Positions 10,508 through 18,938 of a stretch of DNA of 64,000 bases are shown here, in pieces; the first letter of the stretch is position 1; every line of letters starts with the position of its first letter. Made by a program: the position numbers and the translations under genes. The notes below the pieces were generated by a model. It saw only the letters and a list, made by a program, of their open reading frames with translations, was not told the origin of the DNA and made no database searches. This stretch comes from UBA7672 sp036733305 (GTDB lineage: Bacteria > Pseudomonadota > Alphaproteobacteria > Caulobacterales > Hyphomonadaceae). Where the stretch lies: NCBI GenBank assembly GCA_036733305.1, contig DAINAT010000001.1:1-64000 (forward strand), written 5' to 3'.

Positions 10508-11566
10508 TCAACGCGTTGGCATCACTGCCGTGAGCTTTTCCCAGAGGTGTTCGTCGAACTGGCGGTCGGGCGCAGTCTGGCCGGTGCGGACGATGACGAG
10601 CTTGCGGCTGGGGATGATGTAGAGCTTGCGATCCTGTGCGCCCATGGCGGCGACGAGATCGGCGGGCGCCGTTCTGATGAACTGGCCGGCGCGGCTTGGC
10701 GAGTTGGGGCCGACGTTGACTGTTTCGGCTGAACCGTTGAGCCACCAGAGATGGCCGTAGGCGGGATTGGTTTTCGTGCGCACGAAGAGTGCATCGAGTT
10801 GGGCTTTTGAAATCACGCGCGTGCCGTTGGTGGTGATACCGCCATCGAGAACGAGTTGGCCCATGCGCGCTACATCGCGCGGGGTGGTGACCAGGCCGGT
10901 GGGGTTGCCGACATCGGCGAGGGCTGCGGGGCGTTTGCGCCAGGCGGTGTTGGTCATGCCGGCGGGCGTGGCGAGCCAGTCTTGCGTGATCTGATCCAGC
11001 GATTGCTTTGATGCGCCTTCGAGGACGCGCTTCAGGATCGCGTAGGCGGGGGTGTTGTAATAGAATTTCGTGTCGGGCGCGGCATCGAATGAGAGGTTCT
11101 CGGCGAGGCCGGAGTTCATTTCGAGCAGGTTGCGGACGGTGATCACGGCTTCCTGTTCGGCGCTGGTCTTTGACCAGCCGGCGGCGGTGTAGGCGTTCAC
11201 CGGTTTGGCGATGTCGAGCTGGCCCTTGTCGATCGCGATGCCCACGAGAAGCGCGACGAAGCTCTTCTGCTGCGAGGCGACGTCTTCGAGCGTCTGGCCA
11301 TCGGGCGTGACGCCGTGGACGAGGCTGGCTTTGAAGGTCGTGTCCGCCTCGGGAACGGGCCAGATGTTGCTGGTGACGATGCGGTTGTCGTCGATGATGA
11401 TGAAGCCGGTGGATTTCTGCGAGGCGACCCAGGCGACGACGTCGGAGAGCTCGGCTTTCCAGCCGGCTTCGGTTGCGGCGATGGCGACGGGTTCGCCGCG
11501 GCCTGCGGATGGCGTCGCACAGGCGGCGAGCGTTGCGGCCAAGGCGGCGGCGAGCCAAGTTTTCAT
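10508..11566 (-). CDS. Serine hydrolase of the beta-lactamase/PBP-like fold, lipoprotein
   Basis: 352 residues. A lipoprotein signal ends at Cys16 (LAAC). The beta-lactamase fold is shown by S-Q-Q-K at 98-101 (SxxK, nucleophile Ser98) and Y-Y-N at 169-171 (YxN). Family members are DD-carboxypeptidases, esterases or class C-like enzymes; nothing here proves beta-lactamase activity, and a role in cell-wall or ester hydrolysis at the envelope is as likely. The start codon lies one base from the stop of hisI, so the two are probably translated from one message, although no biochemical link is evident. Confidence 0.88.
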   Translation of the reverse strand: MKTWLAAALAATLAACATPSAGRGEPVAIAATEAGWKAELSDVVAWVASQKSTGFIIIDDNRIVTSNIWPVPEADTTFKASLVHGVTPDGQTLEDVASQQKSFVALLVGIAIDKGQLDIAKPVNAYTAAGWSKTSAEQEAVITVRNLLEMNSGLAENLSFDAAPDTKFYYNTPAYAILKRVLEGASKQSLDQITQDWLATPAGMTNTAWRKRPAALADVGNPTGLVTTPRDVARMGQLVLDGGITTNGTRVISKAQLDALFVRTKTNPAYGHLWWLNGSAETVNVGPNSPSRAGQFIRTAPADLVAAMGAQDRKLYIIPSRKLVIVRTGQTAPDRQFDEHLWEKLTAVMPTR

Positions 11567-11567
11567 C

Positions 11568-11948
11568 TCAGGCTTCCTTGAGACCGTTCGGTGAGGCGAT
11601 GCGATAGAAGCAGGAGCGGCGGCCGGTGTGGCAGGCGGCGCCGATCTGCCGGACTTTGAGGAGGACGGCGTCCTGATCGCAGTCGACGCGGATCTCGACG
11701 ATGTGCTGCTCGTGGCCGGAGGTGTCGCCCTTGCGCCAGAGGCCCTTGCGCGAGCGCGACCAGTAGACGGCGCGGCCGGTGTCGATGGTCTGCTGGAGGG
11801 CTTCGGCGTTCATCCAGGCGAGCATGAGGACTTCGTTGGTATCGGCGTCCTGCGCGATGGCGGCGACGAGGCCGTGCTCGTCGAAGCGCGGGCGGAGTTC
11901 GACGGTTTCGTCTTGAGCCGAGCCGGAAAGGGGCGGTGCGTAGGTCAT
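11568..11948 (-). CDS. hisI: Phosphoribosyl-AMP cyclohydrolase
   Basis: 126 residues. The family signature is complete: MLAWMNAEAL and YWSRSRKGLWRKGDTSGH in the first two thirds, then DCDQDAVLLKV and GAACHTGRRSCFY with the zinc-binding cysteines. HisI opens the purine ring of phosphoribosyl-AMP, the third step of histidine synthesis, as a zinc homodimer in the cytoplasm. It is the monofunctional form, without the HisE pyrophosphohydrolase found fused in enterobacteria. No other his gene is in the window; in many alphaproteobacteria hisI is detached from the main his cluster. Confidence 0.95.
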   Translation of the reverse strand: MTYAPPLSGSAQDETVELRPRFDEHGLVAAIAQDADTNEVLMLAWMNAEALQQTIDTGRAVYWSRSRKGLWRKGDTSGHEQHIVEIRVDCDQDAVLLKVRQIGAACHTGRRSCFYRIASPNGLKEA

Positions 11949-12103
11949 GGAGGGGGATTAGCCCGGATTGGGCGCGGCGTCATTACACGCGCGGGTGCGT
12001 TCCCGCGGGGGCGCGGGGTGGGGATTTTTGATTTTGGCCCTGAGCTTAGGTCAGGGGTTCAGATGATGGGCGCGTTGCGCGCTTTTTTCTGAAGAGGGCT
12101 GGG

Positions 12104-12121
12104 TCCCGGCCTTCGCCGGGA
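12104..12121. repeat. REP-like hairpin (CCCGGCCTTCGCCGGG type)
   Basis: TCCCGGC and GCCGGGA arms with a CTTC loop. This short palindrome is the core of a common interspersed repeat in alphaproteobacteria, recognisable by the PAKAGTQ-type translation of its surroundings. Confidence 0.65.
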
Positions 12122-12169
12122 ACGCGTGAACGGAGTTCATGCTTCCAGATTGCGGAGTGCGGGGCGAAG

Positions 12170-12331
12170 CCCCCTCCGTCTTGCGCGCAAGGGCGCGCAA
12201 TCCACCTCCCCCAGTGCTTCGCACAGGTGGAGGCAAGGTCCCCTTCGTCGCGACGGTGCGCTGTTTGCCTCCACCAGTTGAAAACTGGGGGAGGTGGATC
12301 GCTTGGCGTGAGCCAAGCGAGACGGAGGGGG
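12170..12331. repeat. Nested inverted-repeat element, 162 bp
   Basis: Three pairs of arms are nested around one centre. The outer 12-base arms CCCCCTCCGTCT (12170-12181) and AGACGGAGGGGG (12320-12331) are perfect; the middle 15-base arms at 12201-12215 and 12284-12298 (CCACCTCCCCCAGT and its complement) are perfect; inner arms GGTGGAGGCAA (about 12226-12236) and TTGCCTCCACC (12265-12275) also match. Side hairpins such as CGCTTGGC-gtga-GCCAAGCG (12299-12318) decorate the stems. It could fold into a large cruciform or RNA structure. It looks like a non-autonomous palindromic repeat element, with no coding capacity. Confidence 0.75.
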
Positions 12332-12622
12332 TGGTTGGGCTGTCTTGCGCGACAGCGGTTGTTTCCTGATGGGTGTCGGTCGTCCTTTGGGGCAGATCGA
12401 GCGGCGTTGTCGGTGTGGCATTCACCGAGCTACGGCGCGCTTTCATCCGGAAGGTTGAGGCGACGTGGAGCACGAGCATCGCAAGCATGCGCAGCGTCGC
12501 ATTGATCCAGTGATCAAGCGGCGACGGGGTCCCTAGCCCAATGTGCGCGTGTTTGTGTCGTGTCATGGGTTGGATAATAACCCTGGCCACGGGCGCCGTA
12601 GATTCCGGCGCGGAGTATCCTC

Positions 12623-12651
12623 CAAACTTTAGCGCTAACGCGCTGAGTTTG
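12623..12651. repeat. Inverted repeat / stem-loop
   Basis: CAAACT-tt-AGCGC-taac-GCGCT-g-AGTTTG forms an imperfect 11-base-pair hairpin. It is not followed by a clear T-run on either strand, so it is listed as a structured repeat and not as a terminator. Confidence 0.45.
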
Positions 12652-12713
12652 TTTGGGGTGTGGGGAAGTTGTCCTACGGATTTGCGCCACCGCTATCCCA
12701 CACTAGCGGGGGC

Positions 12714-12736
12714 ATTCTCGGGCTTGTCCCGAGAAT
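12714..12736. repeat. REP-like hairpin (CTCGGGCTTGTCCCGAG type)
   Basis: ATTCTCGGG and CCCGAGAAT arms with the loop CTTGT. This is the second common alphaproteobacterial interspersed palindrome; it supports the view that this spacer collects repeats. Confidence 0.6.
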
Positions 12737-12842
12737 TTCGGTTCTTGCGGCGTGGGGAATAGCTGGCTGTCCCGTTGTTGATCCAACCGGGTTCCTCGGC
12801 GCGGGGTCGGGGATGACTGTAGGTGGTGGAGCAGGCGGCTTG

Positions 12843-13583
12843 TCAGGCTGGATCAGATATCAGTGTGGGCCAACGGCTCTGGGCTCGATCGATCGCGCGG
12901 ATAATGATGAGAAGCGTGATCGAGGATGCGATGATGCCGATGCTCGATGCCACGCCAATCCAGCTGAACGTGACCATCTTGTTGAAGTCGCCTTCGCTCA
13001 CTGCGGACTGGATCAGGGTGTCCGCCAGGCGGCCCAGGATGCTTCCGACGAGGTAGAGCCCCCACCATAGCGGCAGCAGGATCGACATACTGTACAAGCC
13101 TTGCTTCGGGTCGTGCGAGGCCACCCAGATGCCCTTCATGATGATGAAAATGTAGCCGATGTTCGCGAGCGGGACGAAGCCGAGGCCCACTGACGATGTG
13201 GGCATGTGGTCGTGTCCACGGGCGTTGGCTTTCTGGATGTTCGAAGCGGCGCGGTAGATGAAGAAGCAGTAGGCCAAGACACAGAGAACGAACAGACCGG
13301 CCGTGATCGGGAAGATGAGATCAGAAAAGGGCCCAAGCCAGCTTGCTTCTTGAAAGTATTGTTCTTCGCTCTCGAAATCCCCCGCCAACGCGCGTTGAAT
13401 AAAATATTGCGACATGAAGATCAGGAAACAGGCGGCAGCCTGCGCCAGGATGAAGAGTATCTGCGTGCCCTGCATGAGGCGGACGGGAAGAGACAGAGAT
13501 TTGAAGTCCGCTGGTATGTGGAAGGAAACTGCTTTCGCTGTGCCGCTAGCGGCGAGTTCGTCTGCGAAGCTTGCATCTGTCAT
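12843..13583 (-). CDS. DUF4328 multi-pass membrane protein
   Basis: 246 residues with about five hydrophobic segments (near 45-65, 95-120, 150-165, 175-195 and 215-235). The DUF4328 pattern is visible: FFIYRAASNIQKANARG, then PTSSVGLGFVPLANIGYIF and IWVASHD. Family members are predicted inner-membrane proteins of unknown function, common in actinobacteria and scattered in proteobacteria. The ATG at 13583 is preferred because AGGGGG lies 8 bases upstream; a TTG at 13610 would add nine residues. It is separated from pckG by a strong terminator, so it has its own promoter. Confidence 0.8.
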   Translation of the reverse strand: MTDASFADELAASGTAKAVSFHIPADFKSLSLPVRLMQGTQILFILAQAAACFLIFMSQYFIQRALAGDFESEEQYFQEASWLGPFSDLIFPITAGLFVLCVLAYCFFIYRAASNIQKANARGHDHMPTSSVGLGFVPLANIGYIFIIMKGIWVASHDPKQGLYSMSILLPLWWGLYLVGSILGRLADTLIQSAVSEGDFNKMVTFSWIGVASSIGIIASSITLLIIIRAIDRAQSRWPTLISDPA

Positions 13584-13659
13584 GTCGATTGCCCCCTGAC
13601 TCAAACCCAAGGTTGCAGATCGATGTAACAGTCACAAGCGTGGTCATTTGCGGAAATGA

Positions 13660-13687
13660 AAAGGCCCGCTGTTTCCAGCGGGCCTTT
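13660..13687 (-). terminator. Intrinsic terminator downstream of pckG
   Basis: A perfect 12-base-pair stem (AAAGGCCCGCTG and CAGCGGGCCTTT) with a four-base loop, 21 bases beyond the pckG stop. On the minus strand it is followed by TTTTCATTT. It closes the pckG transcript before the DUF4328 gene. Confidence 0.9.
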
Positions 13688-13708
13688 GTTGTTTGGGTGT
13701 CGGCCTGA

Positions 13709-15565
13709 CTAGCCGAGGCGTTTCACGAGGGCTTCGTGTTGGCCCCAGAGGGCTTTCGGCAGGCGGTCGCCGAACTTCTCGAAGAAGGACGGGATGAGGC
13801 CGGCTTCTTCGCGCCAGACTTCGTGGTCGACGCCGAGGAGCGTGTCCATTTGTTCGTCGCTGAGGCCGAGGCCCGAGATGTCGATCGACGATTTGGCGGG
13901 GACGCGGCCGATGGCGGTGTCGACGGCTTGCGCCTTACCTTCCAGACGGTCGACGATGTATTTCAGAACGCGGCTGTTCTCGCCGAAGCCCGGCCAGATG
14001 AACTTGCCGTTCTTGTCTTTGCGGAACCAGTTGACGAAGAAGATCTTCGGCAGCTTGGCGCCCTGATGCTGGCCGATCTTCAGCCAGTGAGCGAAGTAGT
14101 CGGCCATGTTGTAGCCGGTGAAGGGCAGCATCGCGAACGGGTCGCGGCGGAGTTCGCCGACCTTGTTCTCGGCGGCGGCGGTGCCTTCGGAGGCAACCGT
14201 CGAGCCCATGAACACGCCGTGCTCCCAGTCGAAAGCTTCGGTGACGAGCGGAACAGCCGACGCGCGACGGCCGCCGAACAGGATGGCGGAGATCGGAACG
14301 CCGGCGGGGTTTTCCCACTCGGGCGCGATGACCGGGCATTGTTCAGCCGGGCAGGCAAAGCGGGCGTTCGGGTGAGCGGCAGGCTCGCCCATGGCCGGCG
14401 ACCAGGCGCGACCGCGCCAGTCGGTGAGACCTTCCGGCGCTTCTTTCGTCATGCCTTCCCACCAGACGTCGCCGTCAGCGGTGAGTGCGACGTTGGTGAA
14501 GACGGTGTTCTTGGCGCACGAGTCGAGCGCGTTCTTGTTGGTCGACGCCGAGGTGCCCGGGGCGACGCCGAAGAAGCCGGCTTCCGGGTTGATGGCGTAG
14601 AGCTGGCCATCTTCGCCGAAGCGCATCCAGGCGATGTCGTCGCCGATCGTCTCGGCTTTCCAGCCCTTGAGCGTCGGTTCGAGCATGGCGAGGTTGGTCT
14701 TGCCGCAAGCCGACGGGAAGGCGGCCGCGACGAATTTCACGACGTTTTCCGGCGAGGTCAGCTTGAGGATGAGCATGTGCTCGGCCAGCCAACCCTCATC
14801 GCGCGCCATGACGGAGGCGATGCGGAGAGCGTAGCACTTCTTGCCGAGGAGAGCGTTGCCGCCGTAACCCGAGCCGTACGACCAGATCTCGCGCGTTTCG
14901 GGATAGTGGACGATGTACTTGTCTTCGTTGCAGGGCCACGGAACGTCTTTTTGCCCAGCAGCCAGGGGCGCGCCGAGCGTGTGGACGGCGGGGACGAAGA
15001 AGCCGTTTTCACCGATCTGCTCAAGAGCGGCGCGGCCCATGCGGGTCATGACGCGCATGGAGATGGCGACGTAGCCTGAGTCAGTGATCTCGACGCCGAG
15101 GGCGGAGATCGGCGAGCCGATCGGGCCCATCGAGAACGGCACGACGTACATCGTGCGGCCCTTCATGCAGCCATCGAACAGGCCAGCGAGCTTGGTGCGC
15201 ATTTCGGACGGGTCGGCCCAGTTGTTGGTCGGGCCGGCGTCTGCCTTGTCTTCCGAGCAGATGAAGGTGCGGCTCTCGACGCGGGCGACGTCTTTCGGGT
15301 CCGAAGCGGCGTAGAACGAGTTCGGGCGCTTGGCGGGGTTGAGGCGCTTGAGCGTGCCCAGAGCAATGAGCTCAGCCGTGAGCTTTTCGAACTCGGCGTC
15401 CGAGCCATCGCACCAATGGACGCGGTCCGGCTTGGTGAGCGCTGCGATCTCCTTGACCCACGCGATCAGCTTCGCGTTCCGGGTTGGCGCCGGCTCAAGG
15501 CCCGGCACGGAGAAAGTCGCTCCAAGCGTATCCTTGGACTTCGCAGGTACAGCCGTCATGCTCAT
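13709..15565 (-). CDS. pckG: Phosphoenolpyruvate carboxykinase (GTP)
   Basis: 618 residues, the usual length of the GTP-dependent form. The signature FPSACGKTN (about 283-291) combines the kinase P-loop with the reactive Cys287, and downstream segments (IGDDIAWMRFGEDG, NPEAGFFGVAPGTS, FDWEHGVFMGST, WPGFGENSRVLKYI) match the family throughout. The enzyme converts oxaloacetate and GTP to PEP, CO2 and GDP for gluconeogenesis. The GTP form is less common in proteobacteria than the ATP form PckA. AGGGA 7 bases upstream supports the ATG at 15565. It is a single-gene transcript with a terminator. Confidence 0.97.
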   Translation of the reverse strand: MSMTAVPAKSKDTLGATFSVPGLEPAPTRNAKLIAWVKEIAALTKPDRVHWCDGSDAEFEKLTAELIALGTLKRLNPAKRPNSFYAASDPKDVARVESRTFICSEDKADAGPTNNWADPSEMRTKLAGLFDGCMKGRTMYVVPFSMGPIGSPISALGVEITDSGYVAISMRVMTRMGRAALEQIGENGFFVPAVHTLGAPLAAGQKDVPWPCNEDKYIVHYPETREIWSYGSGYGGNALLGKKCYALRIASVMARDEGWLAEHMLILKLTSPENVVKFVAAAFPSACGKTNLAMLEPTLKGWKAETIGDDIAWMRFGEDGQLYAINPEAGFFGVAPGTSASTNKNALDSCAKNTVFTNVALTADGDVWWEGMTKEAPEGLTDWRGRAWSPAMGEPAAHPNARFACPAEQCPVIAPEWENPAGVPISAILFGGRRASAVPLVTEAFDWEHGVFMGSTVASEGTAAAENKVGELRRDPFAMLPFTGYNMADYFAHWLKIGQHQGAKLPKIFFVNWFRKDKNGKFIWPGFGENSRVLKYIVDRLEGKAQAVDTAIGRVPAKSSIDISGLGLSDEQMDTLLGVDHEVWREEAGLIPSFFEKFGDRLPKALWGQHEALVKRLG

Positions 15566-16108
15566 ATAAATTCCCTACAAACCCACCCAACCCGCAGACG
15601 CAGCCAGAGCAGCTCTTCGGCCGCGGGGACTGAATCCTCTTTTGAGCGACGCGGACGCGCCGTTCAGCGAAACTTCAAAACTTCAGCAGGACTTGTGCCA
15701 CTGCAGACGCCAATTGGCGCGCTCCCAACGCATTGCCTGAAACACGTTTCCCTGAGCTGCCGGGGAGAAGAATCCGGGGCAACTCAGGCGTGTCTGCGGG
15801 CGACCATTCGTTAACAACGAAATCTACTCCTACGCGCACCGCTTTGCATCCCCCTGCAAGTTGTTCGCGTTCTTGCCCAATTACTCGGCCCGGCCTCGAC
15901 GCGTCGAGCGAAATCTACGCGCCTGGGTCGCGGCGCCGCAGCAGCTTTCCGCGGGCGGAATAACCGCGTGTGCAGGGAAAAGTGGGCGGAATTATCGAAA
16001 TTGGATTGGCGTTGCGGAACGCTCAGCTCTCAAGATAGCCCGGTAAGCGAATTGTTGCGCTGCAGCAAACCAGTTCAATTTTTCACAGCTTGTTGTCACG
16101 TGCGGTTA
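15566..16108. other. Intergenic region upstream of pckG
   Basis: 543 bases between the start of pckG and the end of the leftward glycerophosphodiesterase gene. Overlapping frames are short and have no recognisable product. The part next to 15565 should hold the pckG promoter; no regulator box or stem-loop terminator was identified with confidence. Confidence 0.5.
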
Positions 16109-17092
16109 TCAGAGCCCGCACGCCCCTGCCTTCTGACGGTCTGCGGCGAGCTGGCGGCCGGTCTTGTCGGTGATGCCGGTAACCAGAATCGTCAGGCCGC
16201 CGGAGACCAGCTCCTCGTATTCCGAGCCGTCGCCATCGTCCCAATAGAGAGTGTCGAAGGCGGTGGCCTTTGGTCCGGTTGTGCCGAAAGAGCTCTCGAT
16301 GCCACGGGCGGAGAGCGCTTGCCACAGATCGGGATCGGGCTGTTCGACGCCGGTCCAGGCGATGAGGGTTTCTGGGTTAACGCCACGCTTGATGAGCGCT
16401 TCGGCCTGGGCGGGGCTGGTGATGGTGGCGGTGATCATCAGGTCGGCGGCGGCCTTGTGGACCTCGACGGCCTGGGCGTCGGTGTAGGTGATGACGATGA
16501 CGTTGTTCTCGGCTTTCGCTGCGCGGATGGCGGCGATGATCGGCGGGTAGGCAGCCGAGCGTTTCTTGTCGAGTTCGAGGACGGCGCCGGTTCTGACAGC
16601 CCAGGCGAGAGCGGCTTCGAGGGTGGGCGGGCTGAATTTGGTATCCTTGCTGCCGGTCTGGAGCTTGAGCTTCTGGATATCGGCGAGGGTGTAGTCGGCG
16701 ACGAGGCCCGTGCCGGTGGTGGTGCGGTCGAGTTCGTCGTCGTGCATCAGGACGAGCTTGCCGTCTTTGGTTTCTGCGATGTCGACTTCCATGGCGTGCG
16801 TGCCGGCGTCGTAGGTGCGCTGGAAGGTCTCGATGGCGTTTTCCGGATAGTCGCGGGTCGGGCCGCCGCGGTGGCCGACCAGCAGGACGCCGCCGGATTC
16901 GCGCACGCAGTTGAGGCGATCAGGAAGGCTCGCTGGAATTTTCGCGGGTGCGGCAGAGGCTGGCGGTGTGCTCGCTACAGCAGCAGGCGCGGGCGCTTCG
17001 GTGGATGCGGTTGCTGTGGGGTCGGTGGGGTTGCCACAGCTGGCTGCGACCAAAAAACCAGTGAGAACGGGGATTATCAGCGCGGTTCTCAA
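16109..17092 (-). CDS. Glycerophosphodiester phosphodiesterase family lipoprotein
   Basis: 327 residues. A lipoprotein signal ends at Cys19 (AASC) and is followed by a low-complexity Ala/Pro/Thr linker to about residue 55. The GDPD TIM barrel begins with LVGHRGGP (His74, Arg75) and has METAL-type residues in MEVDIAETKDGKLVLMHDDELDRTT (Glu102, Asp104, His117). It would hydrolyse glycerophosphodiesters, releasing glycerol 3-phosphate, or act on a related lipid headgroup, at the cell envelope. The C-terminal part is more divergent, so substrate specificity is open. Confidence 0.88.
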   Translation of the reverse strand: MRTALIIPVLTGFLVAASCGNPTDPTATASTEAPAPAAVASTPPASAAPAKIPASLPDRLNCVRESGGVLLVGHRGGPTRDYPENAIETFQRTYDAGTHAMEVDIAETKDGKLVLMHDDELDRTTTGTGLVADYTLADIQKLKLQTGSKDTKFSPPTLEAALAWAVRTGAVLELDKKRSAAYPPIIAAIRAAKAENNVIVITYTDAQAVEVHKAAADLMITATITSPAQAEALIKRGVNPETLIAWTGVEQPDPDLWQALSARGIESSFGTTGPKATAFDTLYWDDGDGSEYEELVSGGLTILVTGITDKTGRQLAADRQKAGACGL

Positions 17093-17183
17093 GTTTGTGG
17101 ACCTCGAAAGAATTGCGGGGCTGGGTGACGGCGTCTAGGATTAGCTGCAATAGCGCAAATGCAGCGCGCACGGGAGGCGGTCG

Positions 17184-18938
17184 ATGTTTGGTTTTGGCAA
17201 GGATAAGGACGCGAAGAAGTCGGAGACGGCTCCGGTAGCGCCCGTGGCTCCGGGCGTTGCTTCAGCCGTGCCTAAAGCAACCACTATTCCGCGCGGCCAC
17301 ATGCTGGGCCAGATGCAGGACTGGAAGCTGACCGTCGACAAGGTCATCGAGCACGCTCACTTCAACCATGGCGGCCGTGAGATCGTGACGCGCTCGGTCG
17401 AGGGTCCGATCGTGCGTTCGACCTATTCGGAACTCTACTATCGCGCCCGCAAGTGCTCGAACGCGCTGCTGGCTGACGGCGTGCAGAAGGGCGACCGGGT
17501 TGCGACGCTGGCGTGGAACACGCAGCGGCATATCGAGACGTGGTATGGCACGATGTGCATCGGCGCCGTGCTGCACACGCTGAACCCGCGCCTGTTCCCG
17601 GAACAGATCGCGTGGATCATCAACCACGCCGAAGACACGCACGTCTTCTACGACATCACGTTCCAGCCGATCGTTGAGGCGATCAAGGACAAGGTTCCGA
17701 GCGTCAAGCACTGGATCGTGCTGACGGACGCCGCGCACAAGCCGCAGACGTCGCTGAACGTCCGCACTTACGAGGAATACATCGCGCCGCATTCGACCGA
17801 GGTTGTGTGGGGGGACTTCCCTGAAGATACCGCGTGCGGCCTCTGCTACACGTCGGGCACGACGGGCGATCCGAAGGGCGTTCTGTACTCGCACCGCTCG
17901 AACATCCTGCACACGATGATCGGCCTGCAGAAGGACGCGATCGGCATCGGCGCGGCTGATGCGACGCTGCCGGTGGTGCCGATGTTCCACGCTAATGCGT
18001 GGGGCCTCGCGTTCTCGGGTCCGGCGACGGGCTCCAAGCTGGTGCTGCCGGGCGCCAAAATGGATGGCGAGTCCATCTATGAACTGCTCGACAGCGAGAA
18101 GGTGACGTTCACGGCGGCTGTGCCGACTGTCTGGCTGATGCTGCTGCAGTATCTGGAATCGACCGGCAAGCAGCTGCCGCATCTCAACCGCGTTGTGATC
18201 GGCGGTTCGGCTGTGCCGGAGCGCATCCTGCGTGCGTTCGAAGAGAACTATCAGGTCGAAGTCGTGCACGCATGGGGCATGACCGAGATGAGCCCGCTGG
18301 GTTCGCTCGGTTCGATGACCGAGAATGTGCTGGCGCAGGACCACGACACGATCATGAAGTACAAGCTGAAGCAGGGCCGCGCCCCGTTCGGCGTCGAGAT
18401 GAAAATCACGGACGACGATGGCAAGGATCTGCCGCGTGACGGCAAGACGGCCGGCCACCTGATCGTGCGCGGTCCGGCTGTCGCCAAGGGTTACTTCAAG
18501 AATGCCGGCGGCAACATCCTCGATGCGCAAGGCTTCTTCGACACGGGCGACGTCGCGAACATCGACGAGTTCGGCTACATGCAGATCACCGATCGCGCGA
18601 AGGATGTCATCAAGTCGGGCGGCGAGTGGATCTCGTCGATCGACATCGAGAACTTCGCCGTCGGCCACCCGGCTGTCGCGAACGCCGCCGCCATCGGCCT
18701 GCCGCACCCGAAATGGGATGAGCGTCCGCTGCTGATCATCGAGCTGAAGCCGGGCTCTACGGCGACGCGCGAGGACGTGCTGAACTATCTGAACGGCAAG
18801 ATCGCGAAGTGGTGGATGCCCGACGACGTGGTGTTCACCGACAAGATCCCGCTCGGCGCGACCGGCAAGATCAACAAGCTGGCGCTGCGTGCAACGTTCA
18901 AGGACCACAAGTTGCCAAGCATCCAGGCGGCTGAATGA
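17184..18938 (+). CDS. Acyl-CoA synthetase (AMP-forming), fatty-acid--CoA ligase type
   Basis: 584 residues of the ANL superfamily. The AMP-binding motif CYTSGTTGDPKGVLYSHRS begins near residue 221; HAWGMTEMSPLG, FDTGDVANID and DRAKDVIKSGGEWIS follow in order, and the catalytic lysine is in GATGKINKL near the end. It activates a fatty or related carboxylic acid to the acyl-CoA via an acyl-adenylate; the sequence pattern resembles medium/long-chain ligases. A 35-residue Ala/Pro/Lys-rich extension precedes the usual start (MLGQMQDWKLTVD), but GGGAGG before the first ATG supports translation from 17184. The next gene overlaps it by four bases. Confidence 0.92.
   Translation: MFGFGKDKDAKKSETAPVAPVAPGVASAVPKATTIPRGHMLGQMQDWKLTVDKVIEHAHFNHGGREIVTRSVEGPIVRSTYSELYYRARKCSNALLADGVQKGDRVATLAWNTQRHIETWYGTMCIGAVLHTLNPRLFPEQIAWIINHAEDTHVFYDITFQPIVEAIKDKVPSVKHWIVLTDAAHKPQTSLNVRTYEEYIAPHSTEVVWGDFPEDTACGLCYTSGTTGDPKGVLYSHRSNILHTMIGLQKDAIGIGAADATLPVVPMFHANAWGLAFSGPATGSKLVLPGAKMDGESIYELLDSEKVTFTAAVPTVWLMLLQYLESTGKQLPHLNRVVIGGSAVPERILRAFEENYQVEVVHAWGMTEMSPLGSLGSMTENVLAQDHDTIMKYKLKQGRAPFGVEMKITDDDGKDLPRDGKTAGHLIVRGPAVAKGYFKNAGGNILDAQGFFDTGDVANIDEFGYMQITDRAKDVIKSGGEWISSIDIENFAVGHPAVANAAAIGLPHPKWDERPLLIIELKPGSTATREDVLNYLNGKIAKWWMPDDVVFTDKIPLGATGKINKLALRATFKDHKLPSIQAAE

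Larger units (their letters stand above)
11949..12842. other. Repeat-rich intergenic region without credible genes
   Basis: Almost 900 bases between hisI and the DUF4328 gene. Open frames here have no recognisable product and no ribosome sites, and several simply translate repeats (one frame contains FPAKAGTQ, a well-known artefact of an alphaproteobacterial REP sequence). The DNA holds at least four inverted repeats, listed separately. The leftward hisI promoter must lie near 11.95-12.05 kb. Confidence 0.7.

Noticed and set aside
10508..11566. Antibiotic-resistance beta-lactamase
   Set aside because: Only the general SxxK and YxN motifs are visible; these are shared by many esterases and peptidases, and the gene is coupled to hisI.
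12051..12590. 179-codon minus-strand frame containing FPAKAGTQ
   Set aside because: The peptide is the known translation artefact of an interspersed REP sequence; the frame crosses the nested inverted repeats.
13736..15079. 447-codon plus-strand frame
   Set aside because: Antisense shadow of pckG.
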